From Chloropicon primus (lineage: Eukaryota; Chlorophyta; Chloropicophyceae; Chloropicales; Chloropicaceae), in NCBI GenBank assembly GCA_023205875.1, contig CP060763.1, positions 248,001 through 312,000 of the forward strand: a stretch of 64,000 nt of DNA, written 5' to 3'. A program made the position numbers and the translations under genes. Within the stretch, counting starts at the first letter, position 1. Each line of letters opens with the position of its first letter. The notes beneath the pieces are model-generated. The model did no database searches. It saw nothing but the letters and a program-made list of their open reading frames with translations, and was not told the origin of the DNA. This document shows, one piece after another, positions 9,173 to 18,073 of the stretch.

Positions 9173-10167
9173 CTAAAGCTTCTGCTTCTTGTTGGAGTTG
9201 TGGTACGGCCGCAGAACCCACTCGTTCTCCGCCCAAGTCTGGTCCAAAGTTCCCAGCTTGACCTGGTACAGCTTGAGGTCGAACCTCGGTCCCTGCTCCT
9301 TGAGGATGACCTCCCTGGACTCCTTGTCCTTCTCAAAGCAGTGGTGCCTGAAGCAGATGAAGTCGGTCTTGTTGATGAAGGACACCGTCCTCTTGCTCTC
9401 CTCCTTCGTGCACGGGAACAGGTACTTTAGGATGTTGGAGGTCCTCTGCCCGAGCTTCGAGGTGAAGCTCTCCATGATGATGTGAGGGTTCGCCTGGGAC
9501 ACGGTACCGATCTCCTCGGAATCCTGAATATCGTGGCGCAGGACCGTGTTGTACATGCCAAAGTAAGCCGTCGGGCCAAAGGGAAGGTGGCAGATGATCA
9601 TGCCGTCCGGCTCGCCCCTGTGCTCCTGAACGAGAACAATGTCCGTGAAGTCGTGGGACCTGGCGGCCTCCACCATCTGGGGTATCACTTGGTTTCCCCT
9701 GTTCATCCTCTGCGAGTTGGGGAAGACCAGCTTCAGCTCCTTCGCGAAGGCCTTCAAGCGCGAGGACGGGTCCCTGCTCGTCGTGATGAGGACCTTGGGA
9801 TCCCGAGCCCCCGCCTTGTTGTACTCGTCGTCCACGTGGGTCCGCACGACCGCCGTGTTGTCGTCCTCCAGCTCCACCTCCTTCCTCAGCTGCTGCTCCT
9901 CCGCCCGGAGCTCCGTCGGCAGAGGCTTCGAGCGTCCCGCGAAAAGAGAGAGAGAGAGTTCCCCGAAAGTCAGCAGAACCTTCGTCGAAAAGAAACGGAA
10001 AACAACAAAAGGAAGAAGCATCCTTCCTTGGGGCCTGGTGCACTCACCTTGCCCTCCGCGAGAGCTTGCTTGACCTGCCTCTTCTTCTCATACTCCTCCT
10101 TCTCCTTCCCTTCCAAGCTCTTCCTGTACAAGTACTCGCGCCTCAGCCTCGCCTGGCGACGCAACAT
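9173..10167 (-). CDS. IMP4: IMP4, U3 snoRNP subunit (Brix domain); two exons
   Basis: Exons 10167-10048 and 9925-9173, intron 9926-10047 (GTGAGT...AAG); 290 residues, almost exactly the length of human IMP4 (291). Exon 1 encodes MLRRQARLRREYLYRK, the invariant IMP4 start. Exon 2 carries the Brix domain: PKVLITTSRDPSSRLKAFAKELKLVFPNSQRMNRG, EHRGEPDGMIICHLPFGPTAYF, MRHDI-like LRHDIQDSEE, and the terminal FELKLYQVKLGTLDQ-type strand. IMP4 acts with IMP3 and Mpp10 in the small-subunit processome, loading U3 snoRNA on pre-rRNA in the nucleolus. The acceptor is weak in pyrimidines but is the only one keeping frame and family alignment. Two upstream dyad elements lie on the minus strand; TBP is divergent on the other side. 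Confidence 0.95.
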
Positions 10168-10300
10168 GGTCCCACGAAGCTTCCTCCCCTCCCTCCCCTT
10201 TCTTCCCCCCTCTCTCTCCCCCTCGCCTCCTCCTGCGAGCTGCCGCGCCCCTCGCTTCTCTCCCTCTCAGAGCCCTTCCCTCCTCACTACGACGTCAAAC

Positions 10301-10326
10301 TCCGCAACCAAGCAGTCAATCGAAAG
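10301..10326 (-). promoter_or_regulatory. 26-bp dyad promoter element, IMP4 proximal
   Basis: Minus-strand left arm CTTTCG preceded by TGTCTCGAGGG; right arm degenerate. 134 bp before the IMP4 ATG. Confidence 0.55.
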
Positions 10327-10477
10327 CCCTCGAGACAATGCTTCTTTCAAGCCCGGACTCACCCAGCCTCACGCGCGCCTCCGTCCCCTGTCAATCGCGA
10401 AACAAGTAGGCTCACGAGTCAGTTCCCTTTGCTCCAATCCTTTCCATGAACGTTTCTGAGTCAAATCTTGACGAAAA

Positions 10478-10503
10478 CGTTCAAGCGATGTGTCCATCGA
10501 AAG
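10478..10503 (-). promoter_or_regulatory. 26-bp dyad promoter element, IMP4 distal
   Basis: Plus-strand reading CGTTCA-N14-CGAAAG, followed on the minus strand by a TCAAGATTTGA stretch like the downstream box of other copies. Confidence 0.55.
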
Positions 10504-10775
10504 GTCTAGACAAAACGCTTCGTTTGCCTTCTTCCTCCTCACCTCTACTGTCCTCCTTTCCTTTCAAATCCTGGCTCAAAGTCGCGACGCTCGCAAGTTC
10601 TCTCGCGATTCTCTCTCTCTCTCTCTTCGAGGCGGCTGGCGAGCAGTGGAGGAAAACGCCACGAGGCGCACGCGAGCGAGCGCGAGGGAGAGGTCAAGAA
10701 AGAGAGAGACAGGAAGGAGAGGGACGGGAGTGGGTGAAGCGTAGGGTGAGAGGGAACGATAGAGCGTCTCTTCCT

Positions 10776-10801
10776 CTTTCGAAAGAGCCCTCACTCGAGC
10801 C
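10776..10801 (+). promoter_or_regulatory. 26-bp dyad promoter element, TBP
   Basis: CTTTCG-N14-CGAGCC preceded by CGTCTCTTC. 285 bp before the TBP ATG; the gap contains only GA/CT-rich sequence, so a long 5' UTR is likely. Confidence 0.55.
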
Positions 10802-11085
10802 GAGTAACGTTCCGAGGAGGAAGGCAAGGACGCGGAGAGAGGAAGAGGAAGACGGAGAGGCAGGGAGAGGAGAGGAGGAGAGGAGGAGGCGTCGCTTGGG
10901 TTGAGGAGCGCAGACTCCTCTGGTGATTCGTCCTTCCTCTGGTGCGTTCCCGTCTCGCCTCGTGCCTTCGTTCTCGAGCGAAGGAGGGAAGAGGAGAGGA
11001 AGAGAGCCGAGCCCAAGGGGAGGGAGTGAGTGATCTCTCTCTGTCTCTCTCTCTCGTGTGGACGAGAGGAGAGGAGGGGAGCGAG

Positions 11086-11932
11086 ATGGCTGCGGAGCAG
11101 ACGGGTGGTGAGATCGTCCCCGCGGGGCCAAGCGAAGGAGGCGAGCCAGGGAGTGACCTCCAAGTCGTTGTCGCGCCGGGTCAGCGAACGAACGGTATTG
11201 TGCCAACGATACAAAACGTGGTCGCGACTGTGCAGGTGAGTTTTCTTTTTCGTCAGCAAAGAGTCAAGCGGCTTGGGTCTTGGTGTGGTGGCTGATACGA
11301 TCCTCCCTCTCTCTCTCTTTTTTTTTTTGGTTCTCTTCTCTTCTCTTCAGATGGGCTGCAAGCTGGACCTTCGGTCTATCGTGAGGCAAGCGCGTAATGC
11401 CGAGTACAACCCGAGGAGGTTCGCCGCGGTGATCATGCGCATAAGGGAGCCCAAGACGACGGCTCTGATGTTTGCCTCCGGTAAAATGGTGTGCACGGGT
11501 GCGAAGAGCGAGGCCATGTCTCAGCTTGCCGCGAAAAAGTATGTCAGAGTGGTGCAGAAGTGCGGCATGCCGGCAGAGTTCAAGGAGTTCAAAGTACAGA
11601 ATATGGTGGGGAGCTGCGACGTCCAGTTTCCCATCAGGCTGGAGGTCCTGGCGCACTCTCACTCCGTTTTCTGCAGTTACGAGCCTGAGATCTTCCCGGG
11701 TCTCATTTACAAAATGAAGCAGCCCAAAGTGGTCCTGCTCGTCTTCGTGTCGGGAAAGATTGTGCTTACGGGAGCCAAGTCGAGGCAGGACATCTACCAA
11801 GCCTTCGAGAACATCTACCCAGTGCTGCAAGAGTTCCGGAAAAGCGAGATCCTTACGCCGATACCCGTGGAGGCACGGGTCGGCAACAGCAGCGCGCAGG
11901 GCGGAGCGCAGCCACAACTTCCTGCCCCTTGA
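11086..11932 (+). CDS. TBP: TATA-box-binding protein (TBP); two exons
   Basis: Exons 11086-11235 and 11351-11932, intron 11236-11350 (GTGAGT...TTCAG); 243 residues. Exon 1 encodes a 36-residue Gly/Glu/Pro leader and the first core residues [15 protein letters not shown]. Exon 2 continues [20 protein letters not shown] and the full saddle of two direct repeats: [32 protein letters not shown] and the second repeat with [28 protein letters not shown]. The core ends at about residue 225, followed by a ~20-residue Ala/Gln tail. TBP nucleates initiation by all three nuclear RNA polymerases. The DNA-contacting phenylalanines and prolines are conserved. It ends 86 bp from the convergent CbiA-BtuF gene. 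Confidence 0.97.
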
Positions 11933-12018
11933 GAGTTTAGTGATAAAGTAAAAGAAAAAAAGATTGTTATATGAAAATATTTTCCCTCTCTTCTCCTCGG
12001 GGAGTCTCCCCTCTTTAC

Positions 12019-15000
12019 TCAGTGGAGGTTGTACGGCTGAAAGTGAGTCGCGAGCTGCTTTGGGTTGCATCTCTGACCGTTCTTCAGCGTGAACTTGAGG
12101 ATGTCCCTCGATGCCTCCTGGCGCGATGGCAGCTTCACCAGATTTGGGTGAAAAATGTGGGCCAGGAGCTCTATGCCATCCACGAGTCTCGGCCCAGGTC
12201 TCGAAAAGTAAGCGTGGTCGATGATGTAAACCTCCCCTTTGTATACAGCGGGGATGGACCACCAGCCAGGCATCGAAGCCAGTATGTTGACCTCAGAGAG
12301 AGTCTCCAGGGGGCTCGAGGAGCACGGCGTGAGGATCAGTATCTCCGGGGCGCATGCTCTCACCCTCTGCCAGTTAACCCTGTGGGCTAAAGCGCCTGGC
12401 TCCTGCAAAGGATCGAACCCCCCGGCGAGCGACTTCATTTCCGGGAGCCAGTGGCCGCCAAGCACCAGAGGTGAGAGCCCCTCGAAAGAGATCACCCTTG
12501 GCTTGTGCTCCGCCCTGGACACGACGTTCGCCACTTGCCTCAGCCTGTGTCTAAGGCTGGTGACCAGCTGGACCGCGGTGTCGTAAACACCGCAAGTCGT
12601 GCCAATTTCGATCAAGTGCTGGAAGACATCTGAGAGAATGTAAGCTTTGAGGTCCAAAACCGAGCACCCCACGGGCTGCTTCGTGGACTTGTCGATCAAA
12701 CCGGCTTGCGTCAAGGCCTCCGCAACGACGCTGGTGCTATCAGGACTGCAGGATTTGCACGTGCCCTGGGTGATGACTACTCCAGGCCTAGTGATGGAGA
12801 GCCACGTGACATCCAGGCGGAAAGGAATCTCTTTCCTGCCTCTCATCTCGGACAGCTTGGAATCGACTTGCTTTGCGCTCGGGGACGCGCCCAAGGATCT
12901 GCTCCCTCCGTGCTGCGAATGATCTCCTTCTCCGAATACCATGCTGTTGTTGTGGAATTTCAGCCTGCTCTGGCTCACGACATGCCGCCCCTGGTGAATG
13001 CTGATCGGGTAGTCGCACAGATCGGTTACCGCAACAAGCCTCTCCTCCAACCCGAGTGCACAGACCATCTCGGTTGCCTGGGGAGACAAGGAGCAAATGG
13101 CGAGCTCGCTTGGAATTGTGATGAATGAGACATCCGACCCCCCGGGCCTGTGCGACATGGAGCTCTTGAGGGTAAACTCCTCAATGTCCGCGTATGAGAT
13201 CGAACCCTTCTTTCCCTTGTACAAGCCCGACTTCCTCCTTCTTTCAGAAGATATGCTCTTTGTCTTCCCAGGCACGGCGTCGTTGAAGGAAAGCGCCTTG
13301 CTCACATTCCCCGCATCGCTGAAGTCCTGGTTTGGCAGGTTCGAACACGATATGCACCTCTGGTGAGACACGCCATTTGACTTTTGGGTGGCGTCATCCC
13401 CTGATGGAAGCGAGTGGCCCTCGTCCGAGCTGGAATTTTTGCTTCCCCCGCTGCTCGCGCTTTTGAGGTTGTTATAAATGGGGTTCATGTAGACCTCGCT
13501 CTCCGCCTTGAGGTGCATATCGCCCAGCTTCCTGACGATGGCGTTGCTCAGATCGTCCGCATCGACAAGGCTACACACACCAGCAAAGTGCGAGGCCAGA
13601 TTGGGATTGGACCTAAAATGCAAGTGCACAAAGGACGCCAGGACATTCTTGGCATTGTAGCCTTCCTTGGCCACTTTTTGCAAGTCCCCCGAGAGGCCCT
13701 CGAGTTTCACCTCGTAGATCTCTTTGTAGCTGCAGGGGGACAGAGCATCGCTGTCCTGCATCGCCAGGCTAAAGGCTTGGTTGAGGGACCCGCTGCCAAA
13801 CGACGGCTTCTTTGAATGATGGAACCCTCCTATCACTCTCTCCTCAACAATCTCGCTGAAGTGAAAGAACTGGCCCCGGATGACAGCCTCTGTCGGGAAA
13901 AGGCCATTCTTCCCGCGAGTCTTCACAGAAACGTAGCCTAAGTTGGCTTTCGGAGTCATCCTCGTTCTGAAGGGGAACACGCCCACCATGTTGTACTGCT
14001 GGGCCCCCTCCTCCCCCGCCGCTTCCAGGCTCTTGCTAAGGTACATCAGGCCGCCGCACTCGGCGTAGATGATACCCCCGCACTTGGCGAACGCGTGTAT
14101 CTCCTCCCGCATCCGGTGGTTCTCCTCCAACTTGGCAGCAAAGTTCTCCGGGTACCCTCCGCCGATATAGATCGCTTGAAGGTGCTTGGGCAACCCAGAA
14201 TCGTTCATGGGGGAGAAGAAAACCAACTCAGCCCCGTTCTCCTGCAGCATCAAAAGATTGTCGTGGTAGTAGAAGCAGAAAGCCTCGTCCCTCGCGACTC
14301 CGATCCTCGCGATGGGTTCTGGGAAAGACCTCTCGCTGCGCTCGCTTTCCAGGTCTCCAGGAATCCGTGCGCTCCTCGCAATGCCGAGCAGCTGCTCGGG
14401 GTCGAGGAGGTTCCTTGAGACCGACTCTAGACAGTCGAAATTCCTGCACTCGCTCGGGTACTTGAGCCCCAGGTGCCTCTCCGGGATCTCCATGTTCGCC
14501 CAAAACGGAATCGCCCCCAAGATGGCCGCGGATTTGCCTATCGCCTGCTCCAGCCACTGAACGTGCGGACTGCCCATGTAGAGCGCGCCAAAGTCCTCCC
14601 CCTCCGAAGCGCTTCCCACCTCAATGGAGTCGATTCCGCTCATGAACACCTTGTTCAAGACCGTCGCGGGCACATTCAAGTCCTTGTCGAAGAGCTGGAA
14701 GCCCCTCAGCTGAGCAGCCGCAGACCTTGACATGGCGGAGCAGTCCAGGACCAAGACGACCGGAGCTCCCAGCCACTTTGCTATCTCTGCCGTGCTCCCA
14801 AGCTCCGAGCTCCCGTCCCTGCCGTCGTACAACCCCATGCAGCCTTCGATCACCGCTACGATTGGCTCGTCCCCGGTTTCCCCCTCGTACTTGGTCCTTA
14901 TGGCGCAGTGAAACGCCTCGATGCACTCCTCCCTGCCGCCCAAGAGCCAGCCGTCCAAATTCACGCAGGGCCTGCTGGCCGCCCCGCCCGCGCAGGCGAA

Positions 15001-15486
15001 GGTCTCCAAGTGCTTCCCGTCAAGGAAGTCCGGCCCAACCTTGAAAGGCTGGATGAGGTACCCCGCCCTCCTCAGCGCCAGGGAGATGCACGAAGCCACC
15101 GTCGTCTTCCCCACTCCGCTGCTCGCCCCGGACACGACGAGGCACCCAGCAAGCTTCCCACTCGTGCTCGCGTGGGCCCCCGCCCCCGCCCTCTCCTCAA
15201 CCTTGGGCGAGGTGTCCTCCGCCCTGGGAGAAGCGTAGCTCCTGTCCGAGGAACCCTTGAGCTCGGCCAGGGCGACCTTGGCCTCCGCGAGCTCCGCCAC
15301 CAGGAAGTCATTCTCCCTGAGGAGCTCCGCCTTCTCCTCCACGAGTCGAAGCAGAGCCCTGGCTTCCGGCGAAGAGGGGGCCGAAGCGGAGGACGCGGAT
15401 GCCTCCGTCACCGGCGTCAACCTCACCTTGACATCATCCCCAACGCCTCCCTCCAACACCAGGTCACACCGCACCTCCTCGTCCAT
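12019..15486 (-). CDS. Fusion: CbiA/CobB-type cobyrinate a,c-diamide synthase + cobalamin-binding (BtuF-like) domain
   Basis: Predicted 1155 residues, one exon. After an acidic, partly coiled-coil leader (1-110) comes a complete CbiA/CobB: P-loop SGASSGVGKTT (~119-129), KVGPDFLDGKHLETFACAG, EGCMGLYDGRDGSSELGST, the GATase face YIGGGYPE, catalytic Cys477 in IYAECGGLMYL, and the late His in GQFFHFSE and HLHF. After a Ser-rich linker (~690-785), residues ~790-1125 form a BtuF/FecB-like periplasmic-binding fold (SLSPQATEMVCALGL, GLSPLVLGGHWLPEMKSLAGG, ACAPEILILTPC, YFSRPGPRLVDGIE). CbiA amidates the a and c side chains of the corrin ring using glutamine. Eukaryotic algae are not known to build corrins, so the substrate here is uncertain; B12 salvage or remodelling, or a different tetrapyrrole, are options. 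No signal peptide is visible, so a cytosolic location is likely. Confidence 0.85.
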   Translation of the reverse strand: MDEEVRCDLVLEGGVGDDVKVRLTPVTEASASSASAPSSPEARALLRLVEEKAELLRENDFLVAELAEAKVALAELKGSSDRSYASPRAEDTSPKVEERAGAGAHASTSGKLAGCLVVSGASSGVGKTTVASCISLALRRAGYLIQPFKVGPDFLDGKHLETFACAGGAASRPCVNLDGWLLGGREECIEAFHCAIRTKYEGETGDEPIVAVIEGCMGLYDGRDGSSELGSTAEIAKWLGAPVVLVLDCSAMSRSAAAQLRGFQLFDKDLNVPATVLNKVFMSGIDSIEVGSASEGEDFGALYMGSPHVQWLEQAIGKSAAILGAIPFWANMEIPERHLGLKYPSECRNFDCLESVSRNLLDPEQLLGIARSARIPGDLESERSERSFPEPIARIGVARDEAFCFYYHDNLLMLQENGAELVFFSPMNDSGLPKHLQAIYIGGGYPENFAAKLEENHRMREEIHAFAKCGGIIYAECGGLMYLSKSLEAAGEEGAQQYNMVGVFPFRTRMTPKANLGYVSVKTRGKNGLFPTEAVIRGQFFHFSEIVEERVIGGFHHSKKPSFGSGSLNQAFSLAMQDSDALSPCSYKEIYEVKLEGLSGDLQKVAKEGYNAKNVLASFVHLHFRSNPNLASHFAGVCSLVDADDLSNAIVRKLGDMHLKAESEVYMNPIYNNLKSASSGGSKNSSSDEGHSLPSGDDATQKSNGVSHQRCISCSNLPNQDFSDAGNVSKALSFNDAVPGKTKSISSERRRKSGLYKGKKGSISYADIEEFTLKSSMSHRPGGSDVSFITIPSELAICSLSPQATEMVCALGLEERLVAVTDLCDYPISIHQGRHVVSQSRLKFHNNSMVFGEGDHSQHGGSRSLGASPSAKQVDSKLSEMRGRKEIPFRLDVTWLSITRPGVVITQGTCKSCSPDSTSVVAEALTQAGLIDKSTKQPVGCSVLDLKAYILSDVFQHLIEIGTTCGVYDTAVQLVTSLRHRLRQVANVVSRAEHKPRVISFEGLSPLVLGGHWLPEMKSLAGGFDPLQEPGALAHRVNWQRVRACAPEILILTPCSSSPLETLSEVNILASMPGWWSIPAVYKGEVYIIDHAYFSRPGPRLVDGIELLAHIFHPNLVKLPSRQEASRDILKFTLKNGQRCNPKQLATHFQPYNLH

Positions 15487-15689
15487 CCAAACCCTTCAAC
15501 GCTTCCACGAAAACGTCCGCGCGCAGCAGTCGTAACGGCCGTAACCGAAGGAATCGGGAGAGTGCATGAAAACACCGCGGCCGTAACCGAAGGCCCTCCG
15601 GATAACGTTGCACCTTGCTGGCCTGTTCTGAAGATGCTCAGTTGAAGCGTGTTCCTCTCTCCTTCGTGGAGGACAAACTTGGACGAGAT

Positions 15690-15715
15690 CTTTCGACCGA
15701 CCACTTGTTCGAAAG
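15690..15715 (-). promoter_or_regulatory. 26-bp dyad promoter element, CbiA-BtuF (both arms perfect)
   Basis: CTTTCG-N14-CGAAAG exactly; flanks carry TCTCGTC on the minus-strand upstream side. 204 bp before the CbiA-BtuF ATG. Confidence 0.75.
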
Positions 15716-15991
15716 CTGACGAGACGTAGGTTTTTGCTCTTCCCTTCCCTTCCCCTTCCGCCCTCGTCCTCGTCCTCCTTTTAGCGATCGAAACCAACCA
15801 GCTCCTCTCCTCTCCTCCACCCGATCGATGATCGGTCGATCGCGAATTCGCGCGCATCCAAAAACTGCGAAACAGACAGAGGAAGTCGAGTGCCGAGGGT
15901 TCAACCACGAACCTTTTGACGACGACAACGACGCGATTGTTGGAGAGGGAAAGGGAGGGCAGAGGTGAGGGTGGAAAGTGTGTCTCACGGC

Positions 15992-16017
15992 CTTTCGTTT
16001 GGTCCCTCACTTGACGC
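15992..16017 (+). promoter_or_regulatory. Dyad promoter element, HEAT gene, distal copy
   Basis: Left arm CTTTCG preceded by GTCTCACGGC; right arm TGACGC; followed by ATTTGGTGCC. Confidence 0.6.
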
Positions 16018-16172
16018 ATTTGGTGCCTGGGAAGGGGCTGAGCATCTGCATCGAAGGGCGGGACGTTTGGGGAGAACAGGCGAGTGTCGAGGGTTTAACC
16101 ACGGACGCCGGAGCTTTTGACGACGACGACGCTATCATTGGAGAGGGAGAGGAAGGAAGTAGACCTCACGGT

Positions 16173-16198
16173 CTTTCGTTTGGTCCCTCACTTGACGC
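16173..16198 (+). promoter_or_regulatory. Dyad promoter element, HEAT gene, proximal copy
   Basis: Identical 26-mer to the distal copy, 55 bp before the ATG. Confidence 0.65.
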
Positions 16199-16252
16199 AT
16201 TTGGTGCCTGGGAAGGGGTTGAGCAACTGCCTCGAAGGGCGGACGTGTTGGG

Positions 16253-18037
16253 ATGGACATGAAGGACGTGGTGATACAGAGGCAGCAGTACCAGGGGAGC
16301 TCGAGGCCTTCGAGCGCTGGCCCTGGACCTCCGAGCTACGGCGTGAAGAGGATGAGCGTGGATGAGGAGAGGATTAAGATAAGGATGGCTCTGAGGGCTT
16401 TGGACGAGAGGGACTTGGACTCGAACATCATCTCCTGGCTGAAGCACGTTGCGGTGCAAGGGACGGAGAGGGAGACGCCGAGGCTTCTTTTGCTGGAGCT
16501 TTTCCAGGGCCTGGACGCGAGCAACGTGAACGGAAGGAAGCAGAGGTTCAGGTTGGCGCGGCACTTGGTGAACACGAGCGCTTGGGTGGAGTTCCACGAC
16601 ACGGTTCCAGCGATACTTAAGACGATGCTGAAGAGAGCGAGCGAGGAGAAGTCCCAGGGCCTGTACGAGGAGGAGGCGAAGTTCCTTCAGGACTTGACGG
16701 ACTGCGCCCTTCGCCTGGCGGCCGTGCAGGACGAGGGGAGGAGGGACTGGGTGGGCCAGAGCCTCGCCAAGCCCTTTCTCGACGTGGTATCCAAGACTCT
16801 GAACGCGCAGAAGATAGCGGGTTGCTCCAGGCACCTCCAGGCCATTTTGTCTGCCTGCGCCATGTCGACCCACATCGATTTGGATGTCTCCCAAGCCATC
16901 GCGAGGGACGTGTCGAGGAGGGTCGGCAAGGTCCTCCACCACCACCGCCAGCACTGCGCGAAAATTCCTGAAGTCTACGCCCTCATGGAGAAGTGCTGCG
17001 AGATCACCCAGCTTGAGCTCAGTCACCAGCAAGTCCAGACGCTAATTGAGCTGTTCTCCTCCTCCCTGGACAACAAGGACAACTGGCACGTCAGGAAGGC
17101 GGGTTTGGAGCTCCTCACCACGGTGAGCACCGTCTTCGTCGATGCACCAAAGTACCCCGGCGACTCGGAGGCGAGGGAGGTGCTGAGGAAGTACATGGGA
17201 GTGATTCAGGGCTGCCTCGACAAGGCGAGGTACGACAAAATCGTGCACGTGAGGAAAGCGATGCAGAAAGCCCAGGCAGCGTTCAACGCAGTAGAACTGG
17301 TTTCCTTTGACGATTATGCGGTGGAGCTGGAGGACCTGAGCCAGAAGCAGGCGGGGGCGCCACCTTCCAGATCCAACCGAGCCGCGCACTCGAGAAGGCC
17401 GTTCAGGAGGCCCCAGGCAAAGCTTGGCAATGATTTTGGGATCCAGATCTTCGTTCCCTTGGAGGACGAGAGCGAGCAGAACGAGATTGACCTCGTCAGG
17501 CGCGCGCCACTGGGCGACGGCAGGCAGCAGCAGGGCTTGAACAAGGATGCCTCCGTGTCCGCCACCAGCAGCCCAGAGGCCAGCCCGCAGGGCCGCAGGG
17601 TGGAGGAAGCAGGGGAAGGGTCGAGGGAAGCCGCGGGTGTGCCTGAGGGCCTCATGGAAGGGAAAGGGTTTCCGGGTGGTTTGGAATCGACCGCAAAGCC
17701 GTTTCAGGACTCGTTGATGGTGGAAGGACAAGGGAAGGAAGGGAAGGACCGCATGATGTCGGTGAGCAATCACACGTTAGAGTCCCTGCTGACGATACAC
17801 GCGCAGGAGATCGAGAAGTTCTACAGGGAGAAGGAGAAGGAGGAGCTCGAGAAGTTGAAAGAGAAGTTTGAGAAGCACTTCAAGAAACTTCAGGAGGCTT
17901 TCGAGAGGGACACGACGAAAGTGAAGAGCGTGATCCAAAGCGCGATAGACAAGGAGATCGATTTCTTCAAGGAAGACAGGCTGCCTAAGCTCGCAAAGCT
18001 GCTTTCAGAGAAAAGGGACAGCGCACCTGCTCAATAA
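16253..18037 (+). CDS. HEAT/TOG-like protein with C-terminal coiled coil, TORTIFOLIA1-like
   Basis: Predicted 594 residues, one exon. Residues ~35-360 are paired helices of HEAT type; the first one (IRMALRALDERDLDSNIISWLKHVA) and the last (KYDKIVHVRKAMQKAQAAFNAVE style) resemble plant TORTIFOLIA1/SPIRAL2 microtubule-binding proteins. Residues ~370-500 are Ser/Pro/Gly-rich and likely disordered. Residues ~510-590 form a charged coiled coil (EKFYREKEKEELEKLKEK...). If the resemblance holds, the protein binds the microtubule lattice or minus ends and shapes the cortical or flagellar-root array. The assignment is by fold and a few helix patterns only, so treat it as tentative. It ends 36 bp from the convergent EEP gene. 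Confidence 0.6.
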   Translation: MDMKDVVIQRQQYQGSSRPSSAGPGPPSYGVKRMSVDEERIKIRMALRALDERDLDSNIISWLKHVAVQGTERETPRLLLLELFQGLDASNVNGRKQRFRLARHLVNTSAWVEFHDTVPAILKTMLKRASEEKSQGLYEEEAKFLQDLTDCALRLAAVQDEGRRDWVGQSLAKPFLDVVSKTLNAQKIAGCSRHLQAILSACAMSTHIDLDVSQAIARDVSRRVGKVLHHHRQHCAKIPEVYALMEKCCEITQLELSHQQVQTLIELFSSSLDNKDNWHVRKAGLELLTTVSTVFVDAPKYPGDSEAREVLRKYMGVIQGCLDKARYDKIVHVRKAMQKAQAAFNAVELVSFDDYAVELEDLSQKQAGAPPSRSNRAAHSRRPFRRPQAKLGNDFGIQIFVPLEDESEQNEIDLVRRAPLGDGRQQQGLNKDASVSATSSPEASPQGRRVEEAGEGSREAAGVPEGLMEGKGFPGGLESTAKPFQDSLMVEGQGKEGKDRMMSVSNHTLESLLTIHAQEIEKFYREKEKEELEKLKEKFEKHFKKLQEAFERDTTKVKSVIQSAIDKEIDFFKEDRLPKLAKLLSEKRDSAPAQ

Positions 18038-18073
18038 ACAACTCGAATTTACATTGGGACAACTACAAAAATA

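Larger units (their letters stand above)
10168..11085. other. Divergent promoter region IMP4 / TBP
   Basis: About 900 bp with two minus-strand dyad elements for IMP4 and one plus-strand element for TBP, then GA- and CT-rich tracts up to the TBP start. No other gene is evident. Confidence 0.65.
15487..16252. other. Divergent promoter region CbiA-BtuF / HEAT protein, with a 194-bp tandem duplication
   Basis: Holds the symmetric dyad element 15690-15715 next to CbiA-BtuF and a tandem duplication (units 15888-16081 and 16082-16256) next to the HEAT gene, each unit with its own dyad element. No other gene is evident. Confidence 0.7.
15888..16256. repeat. Tandem duplication of the HEAT-gene promoter, period about 194 bp
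   Basis: Two units, starting GAGTGCCGAGGGT (15888) and GAGTGTCGAGGGT (16082), are alike along most of their length, with small indels in the middle. The best-preserved stretch is the dyad element plus the following CATTTGGTGCCTGGGAAGGG (20 bp). The second unit runs to the start codon. Confidence 0.85.

Noticed and set aside
12019-15486. CbiA domain as proof of de novo B12 synthesis
   Set aside because: One late-pathway enzyme is not a pathway; no other corrin gene is in the window and algae are not known to make corrins.
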